Source: Heterodera schachtii | Lineage: Eukaryota > Nematoda > Chromadorea > Rhabditida > Heteroderidae | Length of the DNA stretch: 64,000 nucleotides | Direction of reading: 5' to 3' | NCBI GenBank assembly: GCA_023374025.1 | Contig: SIJG01000090.1 | Coordinates: 213,648-277,647, forward strand | Shown: in pieces, positions 11,441 to 21,835 of the stretch | Layout of the letters: each line of letters starts with the position of its first letter | Numbering within the stretch: the first letter of the stretch is position 1 | The notes under the pieces: generated by a model | The model's input: the letters and a program-made list of their open reading frames with translations, nothing else | What the model was told of the DNA's origin: nothing | Databases searched by the model: none | Position numbers and translations under genes: made by a program

Positions 11441-12401
11441 TTGAAATATATTTTTGAATAAATCATCGCGTCATTGGAAGCAAATGACAGTGTTTTCCAT
11501 TAATTTATAAGTGATAATTTTTTATTTCATTTAATATTGTTCTCTTGTTTTTTATTTATTAATTGAATTTTCTATAAACGTATATTAACTCAGTTAATCT
11601 TGAATTTCTTCATCCTGCTTATTTTCCCTTAGAAGACTTGGAAAATTAAGAATTTTTTCGTAATAAGATAATTCATTATTTGTTGTATTTATCCGCGTTA
11701 GTTGGATAATAAATTTCAATTTTCGTGTATAGGATAATAAAAAGTTATTGGAGAAAAAGATAAGTTTTGAAAATCTATACAAGTGGCAGATTCTAATATT
11801 TCTTCATATAAGGGTCCAGAGCATAATTATATAAATATAAGTTTTACTATAAATAAAAGAATTATGAAGACTTTAAATTTATTAGCTATTAATCTCTTTT
11901 TAATAAATTTCCTTTTATCTTTTCTTACAATTAAATGCTTTGCCTTCTGTGCAGGTTTTAATGTTGTAATGAATATTTTTTTCATTTTCATTTACATTTT
12001 TTTATATCATAGCTTTTTTGCCAATTTTAGAAACATTAAATAAAAGCAGAACATAAACTTTTGTATGTAAAGCTTAAATGAATTGTCGACTTCGCAGCGA
12101 AAATAGTTTCTTATTTTGTCGGATCTTTAATATTTTCTATTTTTTAAAATTTTATTAAATTATTCTTATTCGTCTCTTCAACTTGCATTATAAAGATTTT
12201 TAATATAAGTAAATAAATTTTGTTTATAGGTTTTTTTTATTTTCATTAATGTTTTTGGTATCTATAGTAAAGCCGTGAGGTCCCATTACCCAGTGCTAAT
12301 AGGGGAATTAATTCCAGGAGACCTTCTTACGCGTCCGTAGTTAGGCCCCTCAGGGCTTGGAAGGGAAGGGATGATGATGGATGCCTGGGGACGTCTCCCA
12401 G

Positions 12402-13455
12402 GGGCCTATTTCAATTCCCGTCGTATCTCCGATGTGATGTCATATCTCCGATACGACATCGCATCGTATAATTCTGTTTCAATAAAAAGCATGCGATGTC
12501 GGACATTTCTGTTTCAATTCATCGTCCCGATGTCGTATATACGATCATCGTAACATCATGAAAAAAACGTCCGATGTCGTATATTTTGTTTCAATAACAA
12601 CCGACCATCGTATATCCGACATCGTATATATGACGAAACTAAGGGAAGAAATCGTGTAAATTCATCCGTGGTGCAACCCATGTATCTGGTCCCGTCATGT
12701 AAAATTAAAAAATTCACAAAAAATTTAAATTTTAAATATAAAATTATAAAATAAATTTTGTTTTATAGAATGAAGTCTCTGCGCAGGATTTTGCAGGATC
12801 CCAATCCGCAATCCTGCATTTTTTGGAAAATGCAGGATTTGCAGGATTTGCAGGATTAATCCGGCCGGATCCGGTCCGGCAAAAGATTTTGAATTCCAAT
12901 CCTGCAACAGGATCCGCAAATTTGAAATTTCCGGTCTCTAGTGTCAACCGAAATTTTGATACTGATCAAAAAGTCACTTACATCAACTTAGTAAATTATG
13001 GCATAAATTTTGTAAACCATTATTTCTAATTGCTATTTTACAAAAGTTAATTTTGTTCCTATTTTGCATGTTTATGTAAATTTTTTGAACTCAAATTTTA
13101 GGGTGGCTTTATATATTGGACACCTATAATGTATTCTTTATTAAACTTTAAAATAATATTTATTGATATTTAATAATAATAATTTCAATTTCAATTTAAT
13201 TAATTTTACATTATTACACAATTTGGTTTTCACTTTCATGATGTCGGATACGCGATTTTGACATCACATCATGCAAATTGAATTGAAACAGAATTACATA
13301 ATATTCACGATTTTTCATCGTATTTACGATTTTTCTCGCATCTTATAAAAGATGATCGTAAATACGATGAGACGTCGTGAAATGATGGGAATTGAAACAA
13401 AATTTTACACGATATGACATCATATCGGAGATACGACGGGAATTGAAATAGGCCC
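12402..13455. mobile_element. PIF/Harbinger-like non-autonomous element, 45-bp TIR, CAG target duplication
   Basis: The termini are GGGCCTATTTCAATTCCCGT and its mirror. The terminal inverted repeats extend about 45 bp with one mismatch, and both ends are flanked by the trinucleotide CAG (12399-12401 and 13456-13458). Three-base target duplications and GG-rich ends are typical of PIF/Harbinger MITEs, although that superfamily usually duplicates TWA. Subterminal copies of CGATGTCGTATA and TGTTTCAATTC-like words occur on both sides. No transposase is present. A second GC-rich repeat (12770-12945) is nested inside. Confidence 0.75.
12770..12945. repeat. Nested TGCAGGAT/GGATCCGG repeat ending in CCGGTCTCTA
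   Basis: A dense run of GCAGGATT and GGATCCGGTCCGG-type words ends in TTTCCGGTCTCTA at 12942. That end matches the right terminus of the hAT-like element at 29775-30854 (TGTCCGGTCTCTA). The left end is not clear and no target duplication was found, so this is a probable relative inserted inside the PIF-like element. Confidence 0.45.
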
Positions 13456-13619
13456 CAGGCGGGGAGCGATTGGCCAAGTCTCTTAGATGGCTCCCGACTG
13501 ACTCGACTGATCCCTTTGGCTGGCTCTCCATTGCCTTTTAAGCGCCTCTCGAGATGGGAGGAGTTATCGGAGAAATAAATGAGCGTGGGAAAATGCCATT
13601 TCCGGTCCCGGCCTTACAC

Positions 13620-14335
13620 TATCTTAATGAAGATAGAAAAATTGACTCAAAAATTATATTAATGAAAATAATGAATTAATTCATTTTTATTTACCCTTTT
13701 AAAATATATACAGGGATTTATATTTATTTTGTATTTCGCCACATTTAAAAAATATTTTATGCATCGGTCACAATTCTAACCGCCTCCCGGAGCTCCTCTA
13801 CAATTTGAAAAATATTTTAAAATTATTTAATCAAAAACAACTCTTTTTGAAATTTCATAAATTTGTTTCATCTTTCATTATCTTGGTAATTTATTTAGTT
13901 GAAAATATTACTTTTTTATTATGATTTTTTTATCCAGTCTTTTTTGTTTTCTAATTATTAAATGAATCATTTGAGTGAATTTAATTTATAATTTTTGAAT
14001 TTTAAATTGACTAATGAAAAATTTTTAATTAACATTAATTAATGTAATATTTAAAATAAAATTGGAAAAAAAAATTATAAAATATAATAAATAAATTCAT
14101 TTAAATATGTTCAAAATTTGTTAAATTAATTATTTGTTTAAAGTAATTATTTGTAAAAACTATAATGATCTAGATTTTTTGGATCAAATATTTTGTAAAA
14201 TTAAAGCAATAAAGAAATTGCAGTGATTTTACAGCATTCAAATGTGGAAATTTAAATAGTTTCTTTGTAATATTACAAATCATATAATAAAAGATAAGCT
14301 TTTAGAGAAAGTTTAAAAATAATTAAAACTTTTGA
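13620..14335. other. AT-rich spacer
   Basis: About 700 bp of AT-rich sequence in which I see no gene, repeat or element. Confidence 0.5.
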
Positions 14336-14491
14336 TATAACTGGGTAAAAATTAGCCTCCCGCTGGACTATTTGCCGAACGTTAAAAAGTTAATTGGCAA
14401 AAAATTGGGCTTTCAGTTCAGAACAATTGATCACTGGAAAATAAAATTCGGCTTAAAGGGAAAGGCAAATGAAATTAAATTAAAAAAATAA
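14336..14491 (+). CDS. Coding-like open frame without ATG (possible exon)
   Basis: A 51-codon frame between TGA and TAA encodes a peptide of ordinary composition (LPLDYLPNVKKLIGKKLGF at residues 10-28, DHWKIKFGLKGKAN later). This is unusual for random sequence this AT-rich. An acceptor-like AAAAATTAG lies at 14346-14354. It may be a terminal exon or a pseudogene remnant. The family is not recognised. Confidence 0.3.
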   Translation, partial: YNWVKISLPLDYLPNVKKLIGKKLGFQFRTIDHWKIKFGLKGKANEIKLKK

Positions 14492-15016
14492 ATAAATATT
14501 ATATTAAGAAAAAAAGAGAAACTCGCAAATTTGAAACATTTTTATAATATGAAAAATGAGCACCCGTAAATAACGAATAAGCAAATTTTATGAGAATTAA
14601 AATTGGCAAAAATTAATTTATAATTTTCAACAAATGAAATAAAATTGACCAAAATGAAATTATAAAAACTTTTTTTAATTATTCTCCTTTTTGTGCTACA
14701 GTTTCATTTCCATTTTTCTGCGGTAACAAACGGTGTGGTAGTACTGTATTCAATTTCTTTAATAAAAAAGGTACTGTTTTATTGGTTAAAATATTTTTCT
14801 AGCGTTTTGATCATTTCATAAAACAAAAATTATTATTTTTTTTATTTTAATAAATTTTATTATCCAATTTTACATTTTTTCTTTTTCAAAATTATTTTCA
14901 TATTTTTTGAATTTTTGCATTAAATTTGTATATACAAAAGATAATTGAAAAAAATTTTTGTTAGCCTGTTTTTTGCCTAATTGAATTTAAAAATTTAAAC
15001 ATAAAAAGAAAATTAA

Positions 15017-15379
15017 CTATGGTTCAATTGTAGGTTTTGTATTAATGTATATTGACTTAATTTTATATAATAATTTATAAAGGTCGTTTTCTAATCTATA
15101 ATTTAATAAAATTTCAAAATTCATTACTTTTGGAGAATTTGCCCGCCCCTCTCCCAATCCAAACACAATTATCACTTTTAAAAAATGTCTGCCGTTTATC
15201 GTAGAAAAAAAATTGCTGTCATTCGGAACTGAAGAATGGAGAGAAGAAACATCTGTCGTAAATTCTCTGCTTTTCAAGGCATTCATCTTTTTTTCAAAAT
15301 GCTCTTCCTCCCACGTCTCTAAAAAAGATTTTCTGCATTTTTTTTTCTTGGAAAAACAATTGCAGTGTGTAGCCAGCCT
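15017..15379 (-). CDS. Candidate minus-strand exon with Cys-rich basic start
   Basis: On the minus strand a polypyrimidine-rich acceptor-like TTTTTTCATTTCAATAG precedes about 119 open codons. The frame has a THCNCFSKKKKCRKSF cluster, an acidic/basic helix-like part (TWEEEHFEKKMNALKS) and a hydrophilic middle, and ends in TAA at 15017. An internal ATG at 15284-15286 would give an 89-residue product. Composition is clearly more protein-like than its surroundings. No family is recognised and no partner exon could be joined in phase. Confidence 0.4.
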   Translation of the reverse strand, partial: RLATHCNCFSKKKKCRKSFLETWEEEHFEKKMNALKSREFTTDVSSLHSSVPNDSNFFSTINGRHFLKVIIVFGLGEGRANSPKVMNFEILLNYRLENDLYKLLYKIKSIYINTKPTIEP

Positions 15380-15765
15380 ATTGAAATGAAAAAATTATCT
15401 GCTTTTAATTGAAAAAAGCTAACCATTATCTGGCCATTATAATAAAAGATGCCTAAGTTTTTTTTCAATTTATTTTTGTATTTTTCGTATTTCACATTTT
15501 ATTTTTGATTCGAAACAGCCCTCTGGTATTTATTAGCACATAGCAGCAATTGACTTTTTGATCAGCATTTAAACTATATTTGCATGAATTTTTTCTTATT
15601 ACAATTTTTTCTGTAAAAAACTTAAAATGTATTTTATAAAATATCCTTAAGGTTTTGTAACAGCAAATTTTGGGAAATTTTGTAAAAAAATTTCCGTTCT
15701 TTTTTCTACAATAATTTTTTTTTCTTCATTAATTTGATGAAAAATGGTCACTATGAATCACTCCA

Positions 15766-15963
15766 TCACTCAGTTTTACATAATTCTGCGATATAATCAG
15801 TGGGAATTGAATAGGCAAATTGGTGGATGAGATGATTCATGTTCTCATTCACAAATTTCATCCACTGAAAATTTGCCAGCCAATTTATTGTGGCCATTAA
15901 AATTAAATTATTTATAAATGTATTACGAAAATAAATAAATAAATAATTACACGTAATACTCAT
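15766..15963 (-). CDS. Candidate minus-strand small ORF or exon (65 aa)
   Basis: An ATG frame of 65 codons. The part after residue 33 (WMKFVNENMNHLIHQFAY) looks coding and is preceded by a strong acceptor-like AAATTTTCAG, so the real unit may be a terminal exon of about 33 codons. It lies just upstream of, and opposite to, the signal-peptide exon at 16006. No family is recognised. Confidence 0.3.
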   Translation of the reverse strand: MSITCNYLFIYFRNTFINNLILMATINWLANFQWMKFVNENMNHLIHQFAYSIPTDYIAELCKTE

Positions 15964-16005
15964 TATTTATTCAGTTAAAATATTATTTCATTAAAATTTA
16001 GCAAA

Positions 16006-16161
16006 ATGAATACCAACTTCTTGGCATTGTTTTTCTGTTGTCTTCTGCTCGTTGCTGAAATCAACGGCAAAATCTACTCTTCAATGCAACTCGACATCTT
16101 GGATTGGTCAAAAAAACAAACACATAATTGCACATCATCGACGCCCCAAATCAACAAAAAG
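16006..16161 (+). CDS. Signal-peptide exon of a putative secreted protein
   Basis: ATG at 16006 follows AAAATTTAGCAAA, a possible trans-splice or intron acceptor. The first about 22 residues are a clean signal peptide (hydrophobic LALFFCCLLLVAE, then ING as a cleavage context). The mature start (KIYSSMQLDILDW) is followed by an N-glycosylation-type NCTS. A donor-like AAAAAG/GTAGAG at 16161/16162 ends the exon in phase 0; without splicing the frame stops at 16203. It probably belongs with exons further right, but the join to 17729 needs an intermediate exon of length 1 mod 3 that I could not fix. Confidence 0.5.
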
Positions 16162-16257
16162 GTAGAGAAGTGGTCTCTAATTGCTTTCAAAGAATATAAT
16201 TAATTATATTTTAAGTTTTTGAGCCAAAATTATCTAAACAAAATTTTCTAATTTTTT

Positions 16258-16405
16258 CTCTTTTCGCCGCCTTTCAGCACCTCCGGGCCCCCAAAACTTA
16301 TAATTCTATCTTAAAAAATTAACTCAAAATCACTAAAATTAATCATTTTTGGTGAAAATTTGTTAACAAATTGCATTAAATTTTTCAAAAATTATCCCTG
16401 CCTCA
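16258..16405. repeat. Copy of the dispersed GCCGCC-cored repeat
   Basis: TTCGCCGCCTTTCAGCACCT followed by the AT-rich part with GTTAACAAATTGCATTAAAT matches the repeat described at 6085-6560, in the opposite orientation. It lies within the putative intron after the signal-peptide exon. Confidence 0.5.
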
Positions 16406-16575
16406 GATCTATAACGATGGAGAAGGAAGTGCTAACAATGGATCGGCACAAAAGCATATTTGAGCGATGGATGAAACATCGACTACAGCTGTCCTTCCGT
16501 TTTCGTCAATCCGTCAATTTTCCCTACCGTATTGTTCACATGCTTACCGTATTTGCCAACAAAAGCCAATTATAA
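16406..16575 (+). pseudogene. Diverged paralogue of the exon at 18125-18275
   Basis: After an acceptor-like CTGCCTCAG, one frame encodes HRLQLSFRFRQSVNF and continues to a stop at 16575. The nucleotide sequence aligns with 18190-18290 (shared CTTCCGTTTWCGTC and GCCAA words, and similarity continuing past the exon edge). The donor that ends the 18125 exon is not conserved here. This looks like a duplicated exon that is degenerating, or an alternative exon of the same gene. Confidence 0.4.
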
Positions 16576-17280
16576 TAATTCTTCCATCATTGTTTTTGAA
16601 ATTCTTACAGTAAAAGATGAAATACATTTCAATAAATTATTTCCATGCGACCAAAAAAAGCTTTATATTGACCATTTGATTTTCACCAAGTCAATTTCTA
16701 GGTCAAATTGTAAAATTTCAAGGGAATTTCGGGGCACTTGCGTGAACTTTTTTTGGAATTTAAAAATTGTTATGAAAAATTGTTTAGCATTTCAATAATT
16801 TTCCTCTTTTCCCCCTTCACCGGCGACCGACCCCCCCCCCCCCCTATTTTTGTCGGGGAGTTTTATTCTTAATATTGTCAATTAAAAAAAATATTTTATT
16901 AACATTTAAATCATAATTTAACAGACTGATGCTGACTGGACATTAAAGAATCTATTTATTTTTGAGCTTTTCCCTAGTGTAACATTTGCCCAATGCTCAT
17001 AGGCAACATTTTGCTTCAATCGAATTTTGATCCAACAAATATTTGCACTTTAGATTTTGCATTCCGATCGAAAATAGATTAAATAAAATTTTAATTTATT
17101 TTTTCAAATTAAAAAATACTGTAAAAATATTCGAATGAGAAAAAAATACCAAGAGCCCAAATCAAAATCTATTTTTTAATATAATAATTCACGAATTATG
17201 GTTTTGAACCAAATTGAATTTTTAAAATGCTCAAAATATGTGCTGCTTCAATGACTTATATTTTATAAATAAAAATGGTT
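16576..17280. other. AT-rich spacer with a C14 tract
   Basis: No convincing gene. A run of 14 C lies at 16831-16844, next to a GCCGG-like GC patch. Confidence 0.5.
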
Positions 17281-17494
17281 TAAAAATTTGCCGGCGGTTT
17301 TTCGCCAACTTTTTGAAAAAAAAACATAATAAAGTGTCGTAAATTAATTCGATTTTCTGCGAACAATAATTTTGCTTCAATCATAATTGCGCACCGGATA
17401 TTCGCTTCGCCCACCCAAATTTTGTGGAACATTGCGCTAAAATCGATGTCCGCGCGGCGCGTCGAATGAAGAAAGTATTCGCAAATCATCAAAT
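17281..17494 (-). CDS. Candidate minus-strand terminal exon
   Basis: On the minus strand, acceptor-like CAATATATTTGCAG is followed by 70 open codons and TAA. The peptide has ordinary, coding-like composition (ADIDFSAMFHKIWVGEANIR, then CAIMIEAKLLFAENRINLR). GC content and codon texture stand out from the flanks. No domain is recognised, and upstream exons further right on the minus strand were not identified. Confidence 0.4.
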
Positions 17495-17728
17495 CCTGCA
17501 AATATATTGTTAAATTTGTTCAAGCATTGCTTTTTTAGCAGAATTTTTCTATTTTTCTATTTAAAATGTGAAAAATTGAGACAAGAGTTTGTTATTATAG
17601 AATTAATATTTACTATTTAAATTATAAATTTCGTTGAAAATTTTATTCAATTTCATATTTTAAAAATAATTTAAAACCATTTTTTTGCCTAAATTTAATC
17701 AATTTTTAACGTTTTTCTGTTTTCAAAG

Positions 17729-18463
17729 GGTTGGATGGTTCACAAACAGACAAATGTTTAACAATTCGGAATGGATTTTTTGCTGGCAAAAATGGCATTG
17801 ATGGAATTCAAAAATTGGTGTCCGCCGCGGTTGGGCCGCGCCGTCAGGCTTTAACTCAGCAAAAGAAAACCGGGCACGGACGAACGCGTAGAGGAAAAGG
17901 TGCGTACAAATCCGACAAAACAAATTTCCGCCCCTAAGTTTTGGAATTTTAAGCATATTTTCTATACAAAATTTCAAAAAGATTTACTTTTTTCTTGATT
18001 TTGGAAAAAGCAACATTCCTTAAAAATCTGTTTAATACTTTAATCGTTAAAATAAAATAAAAAAGATTCTAAGTCCTTCTGAAATGTTAGTTAAATTGAT
18101 TTGATAAAGTTCTTTTAATTGAAGGTTCACATTGGCTCTTTGCCGTCCGTCTTGCCTATGCCCAATTCATCGCCCTCAAACTGTCCAGCAACAATAAGCT
18201 GCACATGTTCTTCCGTTTACGTCCAGCCGCCAATTTATTGTACACGTGCTTAACCTATTCGCCAATAATGACCAGGTACAGTGATTATTATTGCATCATT
18301 TTTGAAAAACAAAAATTTTTAAGTTTTAATTCAATTTTTTAAAATTATATAAACTTAATTAGAATAAAATTTTGTATCTTTAGCAACGCCCATATTACCC
18401 AAAAATTGGCAAACCTTCGAGCATTTTTTGAGCAATTTGATCGCTTAATAATCCAAAAATAAT
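17729..18463 (+). CDS. Spliced gene, three phase-compatible 3' exons, unknown function
   Basis: Exons 17729-17899, 18125-18275 and 18384-18463 join through GT-AG introns (donors GTGCGT and GTACAG, acceptors TTGAAG and TTTAG). The phases match exactly: 1 nt carried over the first intron, 2 nt over the second, ending in TAA at 18461-18463. The encoded part is about 133 residues. It has a Lys/Arg-rich segment at the first junction (QQKKTGHGRTRRGKG), then a hydrophobic/aromatic block (SHWLFAVRLAYAQFIALKL), then a charged C-terminal helix (NLRAFFEQFDRLIIQK). The first exon needs one more upstream coding base, so at least one 5' exon is missing from this model; the signal-peptide exon at 16006 is the obvious candidate. 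The family is not recognised. Confidence 0.6.
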
Positions 18464-18825
18464 TTATTTCGGTGCTAAAATTTCATTAATTTCTATAACA
18501 AACTTTTCTTTTAAAAGCTGTATGCACTAATAAATATTAAATATGCGCATAAAATATGCACTAAAATTCCACAAATATGCTTTAAAACCCCAAAATATTC
18601 GAATAGAAATTATTTGATAATTAAATTTAAACAATTCTATCTGGTACTGGGCTTTAGAATTTGGAAGAACATAAATTTTTTAATTAATATCTCTGCCACC
18701 GTCAGTCAACAAAAATTCCATTTAATTGTTAACTAAAAATATAAAATTGATAAATGAAAGTTGTTACTTCATTTAATAATTTAAATAAAGAAATATTTTT
18801 TGTCAGACTCATTCTTTGCTTCGCA

Positions 18826-18950
18826 GTCGCTGATCCGACCGCATAAATTCCGTTGGCCACCAAATTCGGACGCGATTTCAACTCTTCTCCGATACTGATT
18901 CATTTGGCACTGGACCATGGCATGCAACTGATTTGCATTTCGTAAATTGT
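18826..18950. pseudogene. Coding-like segment, strand uncertain
   Basis: A locally GC-richer 125 bp after an acceptor-like TTTGCTTCGCAG. On the plus strand a 23-codon frame ends in TGA. On the minus strand a longer frame reads like protein (QCQMNQYRRRVEIASEFGG). Neither can be joined to a neighbour, so it may be an exon or a gene relic. Confidence 0.25.
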
Positions 18951-19111
18951 TTTCCTTATTTTTAAATCTAAATACAATTGTTCTTCATATGGCCATAAAA
19001 TATGGACCAAAAATCGCGAAATATTGATATAAAGTTGTAAAAATACAGATAAACATTTTCAATTAAGGGTATACTTTCTCAAAATTTAACAAATTCGCTA
19101 AATGTAAAGTA

Positions 19112-20724
19112 AAAAGCGAGAGAGAGACTGGGAGAGACTGGGAGAGAGTGGAAGAGAAAAGAAGAAAGAAAGAAAAAAGGATAGAGAGAAGGAGAGAGTG
19201 AGAGAAAAGAAGAGAGAGTAGACTTTGCGCAAATTTTGTTTTGGAAAATATGAAGAAAAAAAAAGTTGAGAGATTGGGAGAGAGAAAAAGAAGAGAGAAG
19301 GAAAAAAGGATAGAGAGAAGGAGAGATGAGAGAAAAGAAGAGAGAGAGAGAGAGAGAAAAGAGAAGTGAGACTGGTAGAGAGCGAGAGAGAGAAGAGGAG
19401 AGAGAGAGTGAGAGACTGGGAGAGAGAAAAGAGAAGAGAGAGAGAGACTGGGAGAGAGCGGAAGAGAAAAGAAGAGAGAACGAAAAAAGGATAGAGAGAA
19501 GGAGAGAGTGAGAGAAAAGAAGAGAGAGACTGGGAGAGAGAAAAGAGAAGAGAGAGACTGGTAGAGAGCGAGAGAGAGAAGAGGAGAGAGAGAGTGAGAG
19601 ACTGGGAGAGAGAAAAGAGAAGAGAGAGACTGGTAGAGAGCGAGAGAGAGAGAGAAAAAGGACAGAGAGAGGGTGAAGAGTAAGGGGAGGAAAAAGAGAG
19701 AGTGAGAGAGAGACAAAGAGAGAGAGAGAGTGGGGGAGAGATAAGAGGAGAGAAAAACGAGACGAAAAAGACTAATTTGTAAGAGAAAAGAGAAGAGAGA
19801 GACTGGGCGAGAGAAAAGAGAAAAAGAGAGACTGGAAGACAGAGTGAGAGCGAGAAAAGAAGAGAGAGAAAAAAGAAGAGAGGAGAAAACAGAGAGAAAA
19901 GAAGAGAGAGAGGGTGAGAGAGAGAGAAAGGTGAGAAAGGGAGAGACAGAGAGAGAGAGAGAGAGAAAGAAAATGAATAGACAGAAGCTGGGAGAGAGAG
20001 AGAGAGATGAAAAGAGAGAGAGAGAGAAATGAAAAGAGAGAGACTGGGAGAGAGAAAGCGAGAGAGAGAGAGAGAAAAAAGAAGAGAGAGAAAAGAGGAG
20101 GGAGAAAGGAGAAGAGAGATGCTGGGTGAGAGAGAGAGAGAAAGAGAGAGACTGAGGGAGAGAGAGAGAAAATGAATAGAAGAGACTGGGAGAGAAAGCG
20201 AGAGCGAGAGAGAAAAAACAAGAGAGAAAGAGAGAAATGAGGAGAGAGAAAGGAGAGAGAGACTGGGAGAGAGAGAGAGAGTGGGAGGCTGAGAGAGAAA
20301 GAGAAAAGGCGATAGAGAGAGAGAAAGACAGAGCGAAGTGAAGAGAGGGAGAGTGAATGAGGGACAAAGAGAGAGAGAAAAAGACAGAGAGAGGGTGAAG
20401 AGTGAGGAGAGAGAAAGAAAGAGAGAGAGTGAGAGACAAAGAGAGAGAGAGAGTGGGGAAGAAAAAGAGGGAGGGAGAGGTTGAGAACGAGAGAGAGAAA
20501 GAGAGAGAGAGAGAGAGTGAGACACAAAGAGAGTGAGTGAGACAGAGAGTGGAGAGAGACAGACAGATAGAGTTGACCATGAGATAGAAAAAAAGACAGA
20601 AAGAGAGAGACAGTGAGTGAGAGAGAGAGAGTGAGAGACAAAGAGAGAGACTGGGAGAGAGAAAGAGAAAACAGTGAGAGAGAGACAAAGAGAAACAGTG
20701 AGAGAGAGAAAGAAGAGAGTGAGC
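19112..20724 (+). repeat. 1.6-kb purine-rich (GA)n block with higher-order repeats
   Basis: The plus strand is almost entirely A and G, with sporadic C and T mostly in ACTGGGAGAG or ACTGGTAGAG words. Longer units are repeated: an ACTGGTAGAGAGCGAGAGAG segment recurs at 19371 and 19557, and GACAGAGAGAGGGTGAAGAG recurs at about 19661 and 20383. Long Ser/Leu open frames on the minus strand are a trivial result of the missing stop codons and are not genes. A short non-repetitive island sits at 19220-19256. Confidence 0.97.
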
Positions 20725-20908
20725 CTGAAAAAAATTAAACTGTTTGAACTAGAACAACATGGGTTTAAATTTTGAGAATCTTGATTTCAAGTTTATTTTA
20801 CTTAAAAAAATTTTAAACAATGACTTATTTGAACAAAAATCAAAAATTCAGGAAAATTTTTTTATTTCTTTTTTGTAGTAGTTTTATTGAGATTTCATTT
20901 TTATAACT

Positions 20909-20944
20909 AGCCAAATGCGCGCCGAAGGCGCGCTTTCGGGCTAG
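20909..20944 (+). mobile_element. Possible Helitron 3' terminus
   Basis: A perfect 7-bp hairpin (GCGCGCC-GAA-GGCGCGC, 20917-20933) is followed after 7 nt by CTAG (20941-20944) and then T. This is the Helitron 3' pattern of a subterminal hairpin followed by CTRR with insertion before T. No 5' TC end or Rep/helicase gene was found, so the left limit is unknown. An alternative is a simple palindromic insertion: CTAG also precedes the hairpin. Confidence 0.4.
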
Positions 20945-21739
20945 TTTCCAAAAAATTGGGAATTGGAAGTGCAACACTGAGAAGATGGAAACGGAATCTC
21001 CGTGCCACCACCACTCCATCTTCTTTATATTTTATTGAATTTTTATTGTGTGTAAACAAAACGAAGTGAATTATTTCAGAAATGACCGAACACCTAAAAA
21101 AAAGTTTGTTAGAAATTCATAGTTTAAACCAGGGCTTACATTTGTTCTTATTTATAAGAATGTTCTGATTTTGGGGTAGCGACGAAAATTATTCTAATTT
21201 TTAAATATACTAATAATTTTGAAGATTTTATGGCATAAAGTCACTATTTTATCAATAAATTTTAAGATGTGACGCAAAATTTTTTGATATTTTGATCCCG
21301 AATGTACTGAAATTACAATTTTGCATTTTCCTCCCCAAAATTGTTAAAATTGATAATGGGATACTAAAAATACGAAACGTGATATATTTATTTTTGATCG
21401 AATAAATTGTAAAAATTACCGATTTGAAGCAATTTTGTAAAATGTCCTGATTTTCGACCTCAAAATCTGATTTTTGGGCCCGATGTCTTGATTTTGAAAC
21501 ATTTTCGTTCCATTTTTTATAATTTCGGTTGAACTTTCAATTTTTAAACTGGTATTTCATTTCTAAACCTTCTGACATCATTTGTATATTGGGCTCAATT
21601 CCCCAACGGAAAGAAACTTTTAACATTTTTTTTAGATTATTTCAATTGTATTTCAATTAATATAAATATTTCACTCGAAAATTATTATTTTTTCTTTTTT
21701 TAAACAACCGAAAAACAAAAAATTAACCAAATATTTGGT

Positions 21740-21835
21740 CGTTTGTTAACAAATTCTGTTAACTAATCTCACTCAAAATTTCATTTTTTTCTGTGCGGCC
21801 TTTCGGCACCGCCGGATCCCCCCCCCCCATTGCCA
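21740..21835. repeat. Copy of the dispersed GCCGGCGG-cored repeat with a C tract
   Basis: TTTGTTAACAAATTCTGTTAA followed by a GTGCGGCCTTTCGGCACC core, GCCGGA and a run of C. It matches the family described at 6085-6560. Confidence 0.5.

Larger units (their letters stand above)
12270..13615. repeat. Older GC-rich repeat split by a MITE
   Basis: GC-rich, gene-like but noncoding sequence at 12270-12401 (with GTGAGGTCCCATTACCCAGT) resumes at 13456-13615 in the same style, with the 12402-13455 element between the halves. The two parts probably form one dispersed repeat, perhaps the tail of a non-LTR element, that received the insertion. Its family is not recognised. Confidence 0.4.

Noticed and set aside
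11783..12043. An 86-codon frame with a hydrophobic C-terminal half
   Set aside because: The first codon is GTG, and the ATG-started part is only 59 codons of Phe/Leu/Ile-rich sequence, as expected from AT-rich DNA.
19063..20688. A 541-codon minus-strand frame and overlapping 475- and 289-codon frames rich in Ser and Leu
   Set aside because: They are translations of the purine microsatellite, which lacks stop codons in several frames; no real protein composition or domains.
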